Shown in pieces: positions 25,201 to 36,863 of a stretch of 64,000 nt of DNA. Position numbers and translations under genes: made by a program. Numbering within the stretch: the first letter of the stretch is position 1; each line of letters opens with the position of its first letter. Source of the stretch: Choanephora cucurbitarum (taxonomy: Eukaryota; Mucoromycota; Mucoromycetes; Mucorales; Choanephoraceae); contig JAIWNI010000106.1 in the NCBI GenBank assembly GCA_025331435.1, positions 1-64,000 of the forward strand, written 5' to 3'. The notes beneath the pieces are model-generated. The model was not told where the DNA came from and made no database searches. It saw only the letters and a list, made by a program, of their open reading frames with translations.

Positions 25201-27055
25201 AGAAAGATAGAGCTGATCAAAGCAGTCATGTCAGTCATTGTATCTTGGCATGTGAGCGAAGCATTTGAACAGATATGTAGTTCTTCGTTGGACCTACCAA
25301 AACAATCGCATCCAAACATAAGTTATGGCTTAAAAGGGTAGGCATCCAGAACGATAGAGTATGCATCTAGCTTAGGATTGACAACTAAATTGTTAGGGCA
25401 AACGGGAATGTATCTGTGCTTGCTCCACTTAAGAACGAGAGACAAGCTTGGACCATCTCACCATCGATGACGGCCATCCGATTATTATCCATTGCTTTAT
25501 TAGGAAAAGCGATAGTGTACATGGCTGGACAAGAAAGCAGAAGTTCTGATCTAATTTCTGGATATGCTATGGCTCTACCTTTGATTGTTGGACAAGAATA
25601 TCGATTCCCATCATTATCATTGTTTAGCAAGTATTGGCAAGATCCATCAGGTGAGTATGTAGCATATCGAGGTGTGATATATACTTACAAATGTTTTTTT
25701 ATAAGCTCGGTCTTTATTTTCAAGTGCTATTGCTGGTCTTTCAGAACAAGATGTTGAGTCTTTAGTGGATTATTGGGAAGCCTTTTGTAAGAAGAAGAAA
25801 AATGCATTTTCTTTGTCATTAGAAAAGATGGATCGTATAGTTTATTGATCTTGTTCAATTGTATCTATAGTGCCAACTTCTATTGCTTCAGAAAATAATG
25901 GACCCCAAATGATGGCCCGTGCATCCATTGTGCTTGGTATTATGGGCTGTGATCAACCACATATTCTTAGTCCCCGGGTCCGTAAATCAACCGCACTTAG
26001 CTTGACAATCCTTTTATCTGATGCTGAACTTGATGAATCGCGCCAACATACTACTGAAAGTCTTTCTACTGGATCTATGGCACGTACACTTTCCTCAATG
26101 GAACTTCTAAGCCAAGGCTTTCAAACTTGGGAGATATACATCAATGCTGCAGAAGTACTCAGGACATTGTTTCTTTACGCAACTGATACGCAACCTGTCA
26201 TGGCTTTAGTTAGCCGCGGTGCCAAAATGGCTGTCTTTCAGATATCAAGAACTAATATGCCTCTAGTTATCAACACATTGACATTTGATACTATCAATGC
26301 AAAAACAGTCAACGATCGTATGCGCTGCCTCAAAATTGTCGGGTCATTTGTACGAAAGGAACCTATCTTGCTCTATTCTCACATTCATAGTGTAGTCGAA
26401 GCTGTCGTGAAGACGCTGGATCCCAATATACCTCACTTACGAGAGGCAATGCTACCATCTGTTACTTCCATTTTACATGATCTAGTTAAAACGTAAATCA
26501 ATATGCTTGTTCTCAATTGTCTTGGCTCAGATTAACACTCTCTTTTCTTGTAGTTATCCTTCAGTAGATTTTAGTGGTAGCGCTCAAAAACTAGCACTTG
26601 GGACATTAGAAGGAGCCTCAGTCATTTACGACGTTAGGACAGCTACTCGATCAGTTGTACTTGAAGGACACGTTGGTCCTGTCTCTGCGCTTGCTTTCTC
26701 TCCAGATGCCAAGTTAATAGCCACCTGCTCTCTTGTTGAACCCAATGTACGTGTCTGGCATACTAACTTGAGTTTGCTCGGTATGATTACCAGTAGCTTT
26801 TCTCAAGGCTTAAACACATCTCATCCAGAGGGTGGTTCGCAAAAACCTCATAAAGTTTTTTCATTTGCCATGCCCGACAGTAAGTAGCTATTTATTTGGT
26901 CAAAAAAAGTAAGGAAAGCCTTGTTAACGTTAATTTCTTTTTTTTTAGATACGTTAGAACTAGCAGACATCATTCAACATGTTCGTTTTGAATGGACATC
27001 AAACAAATGTGTCCGACTGCATGTTCACGATCTGGTTATGAGCTTTAATGTTTAG
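22221..27055 (+). CDS. WDR7: WD40 protein WDR7 / rabconnectin-3 beta homologue
   Basis: A 1191-residue protein in 20 exons: 22221-22373, 22438-22553, 22619-22715, 22784-22855, 22917-22977, 23039-23229, 23290-23406, 23465-23552, 23612-23767, 23845-23952, 24028-24241, 24346-24501, 24558-24666, 24727-24883, 24947-25337, 25397-25650, 25706-25786, 25871-26492, 26554-26879 and 26949-27055. The N-terminal half is a WD40 propeller (LMLVGHKSPVVAL, SGGQDGAVKIWNL, EDYLVFGYHDESAYIWQ). A helical middle is followed by C-terminal WD repeats (LEGHVGPVSALAFSPDAKLI) and the end LHVHDLVMSFNV. The segment CLFIFPGYPHPLSKIQWR and the terminal LHVHD motif are hallmarks of WDR7. In animals WDR7 partners DMXL proteins to promote V-ATPase assembly and vesicle acidification. 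The first intron uses a GC donor. The gene converges on the amidohydrolase with 139 bases between stops. Confidence 0.88.
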
Positions 27056-27194
27056 GTTCTAAAACAGTGCTCAAAAAATAAAACTCATCCTTCTGTACAA
27101 TTAACATTATAAAAACAGCAGATAGTGTTCTAAGTTTGTCTTTATTAGGTTCAAAAGAAAGAAAAATCCCCCCTTCATACACCTGTATTCTTAT

Positions 27195-30100
27195 TTAGAA
27201 AGGCTGAAGCCCATCCTTTTTGGCATATGTAAACAAAGGTTTGCTCTTAAGATCAAGTGGACTACCAGACCATACAACAAAACTCTGATCTTCAGAATGA
27301 AATCCGGCTTGATCGTCTGTCTTTAAACCAAATATCTCTTGAAGATTGGTAGTAACAAAAGCAATTGCATCCGCTTCAGAGACAAACAAGTCATCAGAAG
27401 GAGAAGTAGCAGATATCCAGCCTGCATCCCAAGCCAAGTTACGAGCCCATCCATCGAAGGAAACGCCTAAGCCAATTTTTACACCATGTTGATGCAATAT
27501 ATGAGCCGCTGTGCCTTCGGTCAAAGGTGCCCCTGTTAGACAGTGACTCGAATCAAATCGATCAGGTGTACACAGATGAGGCCGCAAGATGACGGCAATG
27601 TTTGCTTTGGCTAAGTGTTCAGCTAAGATATGCGATTCTGCGCCTCCCATGATAGCCAGACGAGCATTGGGTATAATAGTTTGTTTGAGCCGAATGATAG
27701 ACGCAATTTCGTCTTTGTTGTTTACTGACACAACAATAGGCATTTCACCGCGTACAGCTTTGCCGTACCAATTGTCAGAATTTGCATGATTAGTGAACAA
27801 ATCTCGTAGGAATGCAATTTGAGAAGAAATAGTAGGAAAGTCGCTTGACTTGACAGAATCGCCAATCTGCAGATGTAAAGCAGCATGACGAGAGAGAATT
27901 GCGTCTTGATCTAGAGCTGATCAAATCTTTAGAGATGAAGATAGGAAACAAAATAAAAGAGGTTTGCTTACTTGATTCGGCTATTGTTTTGAATGCAGTG
28001 CTGATACCCATGACAATGTTTTTAGAGACTGGAGAACTGATGGTAGTCAGGACACCTCCTTTATAAGCTTCCTTGAGTTTTTTTGTTCCCAACTTTAGAC
28101 CATCAATAGCTTCTATGACATTTTTTGGATTAGTAGAATAAGATGAAGGAACAATGCCATCGCTAGTAGAGCCTTCAGATGGTATTTCACTCAATCCTAA
28201 TTTTGAGCCAACGGCTACAATACCCTATGAGTTATCAAAAAAATTCATTAGAATCTAATCCTAGTACGTTCCTGAAAAAGCGCCTCCCTAGTATTTATCC
28301 ACACTTTACCGGTAAGATATATCCACCTTTAATATCGATTATCTCATAGGCTTCATCGGTTTCTCTGATCGAGTTGGGGTCACAATTGCTTGCACATAAT
28401 ATTTCTCCTTCTCTAATGACCATCAAAGTTCCAAAATCATTAATTGCTTCTTTGTTCAAATAGTTCTTTCCGATATTCTTGATAATAAAATTTCTGGAGC
28501 CCTTGTTAATCGTTGAAGCCTCCATGTTACCATTTGGCATTGATGCTTCCATTGCAGGCTCAATTGGCTTTTGTTCAAACAAAGGAACCCCATCAATAAA
28601 TACTTGGAGCGGAGAGGCACCTAACGATAGTGGGTGGCGATCCCATATGACAACGTCGGCATCATAACCGGTCTTCAAGGATCCTAATCGATGACCCAAA
28701 CCTAAAGCGTTTGCGGGAACTGAAGTTATTGCTTTAAAAGCCTCTTGCTCAGTTAGGCCATAATGTGCAGCCTTAGCTGCCTCGAATGCTAGGTGTTGTG
28801 AATTAATAACGGGATGGTCAGTTTTGAATGCAACAGGAATGCCTGCATCAAGCAAAATTTTAGGAGATTTCGTTGAAGCGCCATAGCTTTCTTTCTTGAA
28901 ACCCCAATGATCAGCGAATGTAGCTACAGTGATGTTGTTGGATGCTTTTTTGATAAGCTCCGGAATTCGATATGCCTCTAACGCATGGTGGAAAGCACTG
29001 ATTTCAAACCCAAATTCCTTGGCATGTCGCAACATGGCTTCTATGTCGTGAGTTTCATAACAATGAATGTTTAGCTTTACTTGGCCTCTTAATAATGCAG
29101 TTAGTGACTCCAAGCTAATGTCGTCAGGAAATGCTCGATCAAGGCGGAGCCAATCCTGATATTTATCGTTATAGCTTATCTCTTCAGCAATCGAACACCA
29201 ATCATTCTGAGCTTCTACTAATTTCTGAGCATCTGCAAATACCTGACGAAGCAAGTAAGCTTCTCCCATACCTACAAAAAAATGATGCTGTGAGTTATTT
29301 ACTAGAGTCTATCGTTGTATACATAATTTGTCAAAGGTGCCTTACGTGTTAATGGCATTCTTTGTTGACGACGTCCATAATTGTTCTAAATAGTGGGGGA
29401 GGATCGAAAAGGAAGGCTCAGCAAAACAATAGTGATTCTGCTATTCATTTCCATTGCTTTACTTTTGGGTTTTCTCCACATGCCATTTTAAGATATCGCC
29501 ATTTCTTTTCAAGTGCATCGTCAACATCTGCCTGTACAAGCATGTCTTGGTTACTTAAGGATTTGACAGGCCTTAGCTTGAAAGCGTAAGCTTCACCACC
29601 TATCAAGTTGCTTGATCCAGGCAGAACAAGAGCTGTTGTAACGCCGCCTGATGAGACAATATTGATAGCTTTATCTGAAGGATTGAAAGCATCAATTGCC
29701 CTGACAAATGGAACTAAAGGTTGAACAGCCTCGTTTCCATCTGATGTGCCTGAAAGGCTAGGCCAAGACATCACACCCAAATGACTATAGAAGAACGATG
29801 AACTCTCTTAAAGCAGCTATATACATCTCTTCTTACGTATGCATATCCACTAATCCAGGAGATACAATATGTCCCTTGACATCGATGATTGATGCGTTTT
29901 TGGTAGTGCGAATGTTGTGATTTATCTCACGAATCACGCCATCGGCCATTAGAATATCTATTCCGTTCACCACGTTACCTTCGCCATCCCATAATGTTGC
30001 ATTTTTCAAGAGAATGGATTGAACGTTATCTGGTGCCCTTGGATTCTTTGATCGGATACTGCTCTTGCTTAATGTGCCCTTAGCTTGTTTCGAAATTTGA

Positions 30101-30399
30101 TGACACTTTGATAATCCAACCTCAAATGTTTTTACAGAAATTCCAGGCGCTATAGGCTCTTTCATGTTCATATATCCTTTGTGCTGTCTACTATCAGGGA
30201 GAAACGCTGCCAAACCTACTAGCAGACTAATCAACAATAGAATACAGATAAGAATCAATCTTAAAAGCTTGTTTTTGTCTGCCAAGTATTTATTTTCAAA
30301 GCTTCTCATACGCCTTAGCGAATTGGAACTTGTTTCTGCTTGAGATCCGTTGTGTCGCTCACTATCTGGTATTGCATCGTAGCGATTTTCAGTGGACAT
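27195..30399 (-). CDS. Membrane-anchored amidohydrolase family protein
   Basis: Six exons (30399-29837, 29784-29463, 29385-29346, 29271-28310, 28224-27972, 27916-27195) encode 953 residues. The ATG at 30399 gives MSTENRYDAIPDSERH; an upstream TTG in frame is not used. A short cytosolic tail with basic residues precedes one transmembrane segment (about 50-72, LLRLILICILLLISLLVGLA), giving a type II topology. The enzyme part has an amidohydrolase composite start (ILLKNATLWDGEGNVVNGID), the metal-binding DMHTHLG motif split across exons 1 and 2, later His-rich segments (LNIHCYETHD, SAFHHALEAY) and KTDHPV carrying a likely metal-ligand Asp. The join ENPK-NNYG across the 40-nt exon 3 rebuilds a motif common in this family (GENPK..YG..P.TRMG). 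The substrate is unknown; imidazolonepropionase- or prolidase-like hydrolases are the nearest relatives I can name. Confidence 0.8.
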
Positions 30400-31463
30400 G
30401 AGCAAACAAAATGAAACAAAAAGAAGTAAAAGGAGGTAGAAATTCAAAATTTAATTTATGCTGATTTATCATAGATGCAACACAAACATTCTTCTGGCTT
30501 TCCTTTGTGCTAAAATACAATCCTGCATAGTACTAAAAGAGCTATTGAGTGTTATTTCTGGGGGCTTGTATTTAACACGCTCTACATGATATTCATTTTG
30601 ATGCAACAGTTGTTATAATCACTATCAATTTTTATAATAGTAAAGAAGAAGGAACACAGCTTGAATGAGTGTTATTGTACCTGAATACCTGACAGCACTA
30701 GTCATCTCAAAAGAGGTTTGCAACAAAGAGCTTACTAGAGTGTTTAATTGGATTGATGATTTCGAGTTCCTAATGTGTTATGCATGCCCTGTTGGGGGGG
30801 GCTGATTGAACAGTTTACTTGAGTGAGCTGAGATATATTTTGACTGTAGCATTTGATATATCCAGAGTAGCAATTATAGATGGCTGGACACGGACTATCA
30901 CGCACAATTGTTTATTGTAATGACATTGAAACTTGCATGTATCTAATCACCTAGATGGCATTTGGATTCTTTTAATGAAAAACTGTCTTCGCAATAAAAT
31001 CAGTTTTTTATTATCGTGGTTTTCCACTTTTTTGCTCCGCCTATTTCGGGTGTTGGCTATGTGTCACTTTAATTCTAGAGGAGTTGATATGAATGTCATT
31101 AGCGGCATAAACGAAGAGAAGGATGGAGAGCCCTTTCTAATGATCCTCTTTTTGTTTATTTTCTACTAGTTTATGCAAACAAAGTCGTTATAGCTTTATC
31201 ATATGATAATGCTTTCGTCACTAGTGAGACTGCTTTTTCGTAAACAGCTAATATTTCAAAAACCAAGGGTGTTTTCTTTTTTTTTTTCCTTTTTCTTTCA
31301 CTCAAGGGCAAGGTGATTCTTGCTATCGCACATTTTAGGATAGTCCCTTTATTGTGGCGTTGACGACGGTGGTAGCGAACATAAAGTGGATGTAGAAAGG
31401 TGTTGCGTAAATGCTTTATAGCAAATGCGTTGGAGGCATGTGAGTGATGGGTGCTTACTGATC
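30400..31463. other. intergenic region, no gene recognised
   Basis: Upstream region of the amidohydrolase, AT-rich, with scattered short frames (for example 30933-31169) that lack domains or splice logic. A run of eight G occurs near 30794-30801. Nothing else stands out. Confidence 0.5.
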
Positions 31464-31749
31464 TCATGTGTTTCCGCTCTTCTCTTTCTTTTGCTTTTTA
31501 GTCCTTTTAGTAGGAGCAGTAGAGAAAGGTTGAGCTCTTTCACCTAGTTTGTGGCAGTATCCTTTTCTTCTCAACAGTACGCGAGAGGAGGGATGAGCTG
31601 GAGCTAGACTGGCTACACTTGCCGCACAGCAGACCCAATATATTACAGAGGCACGAGGCAGGTTCTGGCTTGGGAGACAAAGTGAAGCAATTCGCGAGAG
31701 TAGAAGTAGCGTCGTATGGGTTGGGAGATTCACCTCCATATCTCCTCAT
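31464..31749 (-). CDS. candidate small spliced gene, unknown product
   Basis: An ATG at 31749 opens 68 codons. Joining exon 31749-31544 to 31503-31464 through a GT-AG intron of 40 nt keeps the frame and gives 81 residues. The product starts MRRYGGESPNPYDATS, has a Cys cluster (CLCNILGLLCGKC), a Ser run, and a Lys-rich tail (RTKKQKKEKSGNT). The exons are less AT-rich than the surroundings, and a TGACTCA site lies 54-60 bases upstream of the ATG. I recognise no family. The intron is shorter than usual here, and the frame could be chance, so this is only a candidate. Confidence 0.28.
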
Positions 31750-31767
31750 ATTGTATGTGAAAATTCT

Positions 31768-31899
31768 CTATCCTGTTATAAGCCGACTTTAACCCCGGCG
31801 GGTGACTCAGTCTAGGCTTGGTATGGTCTTCCCTTGGTTCTTTTCTTTCTAGAACTGGATCAAGTGGTATCTCACACCGCAAGTTAGAGAAGAGGGTAG
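31768..31899. other. hairpin-rich, GC-elevated segment (possible structured RNA or promoter)
   Basis: Read on the plus strand, CTATCCT (31768-31774) can pair with AGGGTAG (31893-31899) with one G-U pair, closing a domain of about 130 nt. Inside it AAGCCGAC (31780-31787) pairs with GTC and GGCTT (31810-31819), and GTTCT (31837-31841) pairs with AGAAC (31851-31855). The block is clearly richer in GC than its neighbours. It does not match U1-U6, U3, SRP, RNase P or tRNA sequences that I can recall. It may instead be the promoter of the small minus-strand ORF at 31749. Confidence 0.3.
31803..31809. promoter_or_regulatory. TGACTCA, Gcn4/AP-1-type bZIP site
   Basis: An exact palindromic bZIP consensus site within the GC-elevated block, 54-60 bases upstream of the candidate ATG at 31749. 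A 7-mer occurs by chance about every 16 kb, so the support is only its position. Confidence 0.3.
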
Positions 31900-31949
31900 A
31901 TAGAAGTCAACCTCCACGTTTGGTTACCCTTGGAAACAGTTTTTTCTCA

Positions 31950-32268
31950 TAAAAAACTGGCTAATAGACTTCTAATTTTTTCTTTGAATGAAATTGAAAT
32001 GAAATAAAATTGTTGCTCTTATTTACCCTTTCTCAAACTCGGCGAACAGCTTAACTGAGCATATAATGTCTTTCTTATTTATCCTTGTTTCAATAATCCA
32101 AACTCCCCCTCTCTTGTTCCTTTGTTTTTTTTAAGAGGTAGTTGTAATCTTGTTAGAAAAGGGTTTTAGATAGCTTCATTTGATAAACTATAGTGTTAGT
32201 AAGCAATTCTATCAAATCATCTCGAGAACATGATAAATATTCAAATTTATTAAAACAACCTCAGCTAG
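31950..32268. other. intergenic spacer downstream of dipeptidase
   Basis: AT-rich sequence that probably contains the 3' UTR of the minus-strand dipeptidase. No coding or structural signal is seen. Confidence 0.5.
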
Positions 32269-33637
32269 TTAGGGAAAGTCATCCAATCGTAATTCGGAAG
32301 GCAATGTATTTGTCTCTTGAAGTGATTCACTCACTTTCTCGACCTTGGACCAAACGCGCAAAAGGTTTTTACCAGCTAGACCAGTGAGATCATGATCAGA
32401 CCATCCACGGCGAATCAGTTCAGCAAAGATATCAGGGTATTTGCTGACATCTTCAAGTCCGACAGGTGTCTTTTCAATACCATTGAAGTCAGCCCCAAGA
32501 CCAACTCTATGGCGACCTGCAACAGAGGCAATATGTTCAATATGGTTTACAACATCTTGCAAGGTGGCTTCCTTAGTGGGGTCGCATTGGACAAAATAGT
32601 TGTAAAAGTTGACCATGACCACACCATCTGTTTCATCTAAACGCTTAAGAACAGCATCAGGTACATTTCTTTCGATATTACAGAGTGCATGGCTGGATGA
32701 ATGTGAAAACAAGACAGGTGCCCGAGTGGTATTGAGTACAGCATGCATAGTTGCATGAGCAACATGGGAAATATCGACCATCATACCAAGACGGTTCATT
32801 TCAAGAATAATATTCTTTCCAAATTCAGTAAGACCAAGGCCTTTATCAAATGGTGGTGGATTGGGATCGCAACAAGACTCGGCCCAAGGTGTATGACAAT
32901 TATGTGTGAGCTAATGTATTAAACAACATGCTTAGAGAGAGAGCGAAAATGGAAGAAAACAAAAAGGAGCAGGAATACATTGATTACTTACAGTCATATA
33001 ACGGATACCCAACTCGTACATTTGGCGCAATACAACCATTGAACTATCAATCATTTGACCTCCTTCCATACCCATTGCGGAGGCTACACGCCCATTCTTA
33101 AAAGCTCTGGTAAATTCTTTTGTATTGGTAGCCAGCTCAAATACATCTGGATATTTGTTGATCATTCGCTTTGTTACATCAATAGATTCTAAGGCTTTGA
33201 CAACTTGGTTGGATGAAGTGTCTTCACAATCATAATAGATACTCCAAAATTGGCCTGACAGGTGACCCTTTCGGATACGCTCGATATCTGTGTGCCCCCA
33301 ATCAAGCCGAGATAAATCAAGGTCATTTATTTTGCCTTTGTGTTCAAAAGCCAGGTTCCTAAATAAATAAATAGAAAACAATAAGGTGGAGGAATGAGTG
33401 TCAATGTATGTATTAGCGAAAACGCACATCAGTCTAGACATATAGTCTGTCTTACATGGGAAGGTCATTATGAGTGTCAACCAAAAGGTTGTGACGAAGT
33501 AATTTATGCGCTTTATCTAAAGCATTTTTTAAGGTATGTGTCTTTTGGACGCCAAATGGAACTTGCTCTTGCGCAGAGGCAGAAATAATGCAGGATAATG
33601 TTAGAGCAATAGTGCTCAAACTAGACCAGTTTACCAT
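32269..33637 (-). CDS. Secreted membrane dipeptidase (peptidase family M19)
   Basis: Three exons (33637-33456, 33358-32992, 32910-32269) encode 396 residues. The ATG at 33637 yields a signal peptide, [20 protein letters not shown], so the enzyme is likely exported. M19 zinc-dipeptidase motifs are present: VDTHNDLPM (first metal ligands), AMGMEGGQM (bridging Glu), [15 protein letters not shown] rebuilt exactly across intron 2, MVDISHVA and [10 protein letters not shown] (metal and substrate His), and GADFNGIE. Length fits the renal dipeptidase family (about 400), which hydrolyses dipeptides, including some with D-residues at the C-terminal position. The tail [11 protein letters not shown] shows no clear GPI signal or membrane helix, so it may be soluble in the secretory or extracellular space. 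All catalytic segments look intact. Confidence 0.9.
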
Positions 33638-34224
33638 TGTTGTGCTATTATAAGAAGAAAAAGACAAAAAAAAATGATTAGAAGAAAAAAAGGTACAATG
33701 ACAAATAAAAATGACTACATTTCAAACTCAAGTCAAGACAATTTTAGCTAGTTTTGATGTGTCAAAAATCAGCGCTAGATAATACAAACGAAAGATGAAA
33801 ACCAGACTTATTGAAGAATGAGTACTGTACTTTTGAGGAGGGGACTTTGGCTGACAGCCATAGTAAATCTTGTTGGCTGGAAAGTGGACTTGGGCAGTGG
33901 AGTTATTGTAATAACACTGAAGCAATCTCTAACCAATCATATTTCACTTGAATTGTGTGTCTTTCCTATTTTGTTTGATGAGTACTGAATGACTCATAGG
34001 CTCTTCTTCATTGCCCCAGACTGCTGTCTGTTGGGCGAGAGTATATATGCATTTTCCCACTCAATGCAAAGACGAAGGATTTAGTATTACCATGTAGTGT
34101 CTTTTCTTTATCTTTAGAGAAAGAAAAAGCATACAAAAAAGTTACTATTGTCTTGTCAGACAGACTCAAAACCCTTTTACTTAATTTTGAAGCAAGAAGC
34201 ATTTGTTTATTAGCAAATCGGATT
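33638..34224. other. intergenic region between ACSL and dipeptidase
   Basis: About 590 bases. The right part should contain the 3' end of the acyl-CoA synthetase transcript and the left part the promoter of the dipeptidase, since both genes run leftward. Frames at 34008-34292 overlap the synthetase 3' end and show no independent coding signal. Confidence 0.5.
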
Positions 34225-36532
34225 CTACTTGTATATCTTTTTGATCTCTTCTTTGTTGCTTTCAACAATATCTTTACGCTTAATCTTTCCACTTGTTGTC
34301 ATAAATTCCTTTTGCCAGTCCTTATCTCTGGTCACAACAATGTTTTGGACAGTTTCGACTTTACTGCAACCACTTGCAGAGGCTGTCTGTTGTAATTCCT
34401 TCAAGAGCTTGTCTTTGTCTATGTTGTTATCTGATGGCTCGACTACACCAATTATGTATGATTTATCACTGTCTGCAACCAGACAAATATTCTTGATGCT
34501 GCTAGAATTACGATATTTGGATTCAAGTGCTTCTAGCGCAATATATTCACCATGGGCCAGTTTGACTAGATTCTTAGCTCGATCCGTTATAGAGAACATG
34601 CCATCAGAGCCTAGGCGTGCAATATCGCCTGTCTTGAACCAACCGTCTTCGGTAATTGCTTCCTTAGTTAAATCTGGTCGCTTATGATAGCCACGCATGA
34701 GTGAAGGTCCTCGGAGCCACAATTCTCCAACATTATCTTCAGCTTTGTAGTCTGTTTCAGGTACATCTACAAAACGGAATTCGATTGAAGGAGAAGGTGG
34801 GCCAATGGCACCAGTCATTAGACCAAAGTTAGGTAACGTAACTGCAGCTAAACCACAGCATTCAGTCAGACCATATCCTTGAAGCATATAACACAAGGTG
34901 GATGTGATAAACTTCTGAGTTTCATACGAAACAGGTGCGCCACCAGAAACACCGTACTGTAAACGGCCACCTGTGATATCTCGAATAGTGCGAAAGATGA
35001 TAGCATCATATGTATCAGTCAGACTGTTTGGCTTGCCAAAGAATTGTAGCATACGCCATTTCATTTCGACAGCAGCTAAGAACAAAACATATCAATGAAA
35101 CCTGCCTTTTTTTTCTGAGATTTACATGAAGTAAACAATACCTTCAAATGTCTTTTTGACAGCCCAATGTTGCTTGTCTAATTGTGACTCAACACCCTTT
35201 TTGATTTTTTCCCAAACTGCTGGTACGCCGGCCATGATAGTAGGCTTCAAAGCCTTCAAGTCGCCGTCACCCTTACCTTCTCCATTGGGTCCACATACAA
35301 ACTCGTTCATTAAGGTACGAATACTACCATATCCGATAGGAATACCAAGTGATATCATGATAAATTCAATAAGAAATTCAAGTACATGTGCCAATGGTAA
35401 GAAGCCAATGTATGAGTGGTCACCATGAGCCAAAAGCTCAATTACCAAATATTCAGCCGCACCCATGGCAGCAATGATGTTGGCGTGTGTTAGCTCAACA
35501 CCTTTAGGAGCACCAGTAGAACCAGAGGTGTACATAATCAGAGCTAAATCATCAGGCTTGGGCTGCACCTTAACTTCGAGCTTATCTACATTTCTTTGGA
35601 GGACCTCATCAAAGTGTGCGATCTCTACGTCATCGGCTTTACTATCCTTGAATTTCTTAACTTCTTCAGGTGCTTCAAATTCTTTTCCAGTGTAAAACAC
35701 AAACTTGGGCTGGCTTTCTTTTGGAAGTTCTTTATATGCTTTGTTGAGTGTGCCAAACAAGGATGTCTGTTGACGTATGTGAGTCGTCTAACCAAACTAG
35801 TTGTGTTTTTTTATCTCTTACCTCAGTGAAAATAGCTTTTGCTTCAGTTTCCTTTATGATATGGTTAACAGCATCAGCTGGCATCGAATCATAAGCAGTT
35901 GTGATAACTAAACCCAGGGCAAAACAAGCTTTGGTTTTAAAGAAGGGAAAGACGACGACGGGTTAGCTCAAAAGCTCATTATTGTTCAAAAAAGAAAAAA
36001 GCAATAACAATTTACCTAGGGCAGTTATCATCCATTCAGCCCGTGTTTTGCAGAACAAAATGACGATATCACCATTCTTCAAGCCATGTTGCTGAAGTGC
36101 ACTGGCAACCTTTTCGACTTTTTCATTGGCCTCACGATAATTCATCCACTCGTAATTACCAAGTTCGAAATAAGACCATTTTCTTGGCTTATCATCTGGA
36201 TTCTTTGGCTTTGACTCCTTTGTATGTATCTTTTTTTCTTTTGGTGAGTATATATAAAGTGAAAAGAAAAGAACGTCTCTTTCTTCTAGTAGGCATACAA
36301 CACTTACATTGATCAAAGGTCTATATCCAAATACAGGCTTGTAAGCATTATCCTTGACTGTTTCTTTCCAAACTTTTGCAATTGTACAATCCTCTTTCTT
36401 CAACTTGGGATAAAGAGGTGTACTTACGAATCCATGTTCAGCATGATGACTACGATAGATATGATTCGCGTTGTCTACTTTAACAGTAGGATTAGGCTGG
36501 TTTTGTAAAAAGAGGCTTTTGATGTATTCCAT
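34225..36532 (-). CDS. FAA1: Long-chain fatty acyl-CoA synthetase
   Basis: This enzyme activates fatty acids to acyl-CoA with ATP. Five exons (36532-36308, 36217-36016, 35928-35822, 35766-35142, 35075-34225) encode 669 residues, the usual size of long-chain ACSL/Faa enzymes. Visible motifs are the N-terminal ACSL region (FGYRPLIN, KWSYFELGNYEWMNYREANE), the AMP-binding P-loop YTSGSTGAPKGV, GFLPLAHVLE, YGVSGGAPVS, QGYGLTECCG, GELWLRGPSLMRGYHKRPDL and EDGWFKTGDIARLGSDG followed by ITDRAKNLVKLAHGEYIALE. No signal peptide, strong N-terminal membrane helix or C-terminal SKL-type signal is evident (end KKIYK), so location is open (ER, lipid droplet or cytosol). Intron 1 (36218-36307, 90 nt) has no in-frame stop. 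The symbol is by family; orthology among the Faa paralogues is not resolved. Confidence 0.92.
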
Positions 36533-36863
36533 TGTAGATAAAGAGAAAAGAAAAAGATCGAACTATGTCATGCTGGTTTTTAATATCTCAAGTGATTGAC
36601 ATTGTGTCATACTTGCCAAATTATGTCCTGTTTTAAAGTCAGAACCTTAAAGAAGGGAGAGTGAAATCAGTAGTATTTGATCATGACAGTGGTGTAAACA
36701 CATTATTCAAATATGGACATCAGCTCTACACTTTTAGGCATACCAACTAAAGCCTTGTTTGCAAACTCCTAACAGCTGAAGGTACAGAATATCAAGTACA
36801 GATGTTTAATGTTAACAATAAGCTTCTTTTCAGCTCAAATGGTATAATAATTTAGAATATTGC
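36533..36863. other. intergenic spacer, ACSL promoter
   Basis: About 330 bases between the stop of the unrecognised minus-strand gene and the ACSL ATG. It must contain the ACSL promoter. No specific element is recognised. Confidence 0.5.

Noticed and set aside
30400..30447. Hydrophobic N-terminal extension on the amidohydrolase
   Set aside because: It would need a TTG start. The first ATG is at 30399, and the real membrane segment lies further in.
34229..34687. 152-codon plus-strand frame
   Set aside because: It is antisense to the C-terminal exon of the acyl-CoA synthetase, whose motifs are unmistakable.
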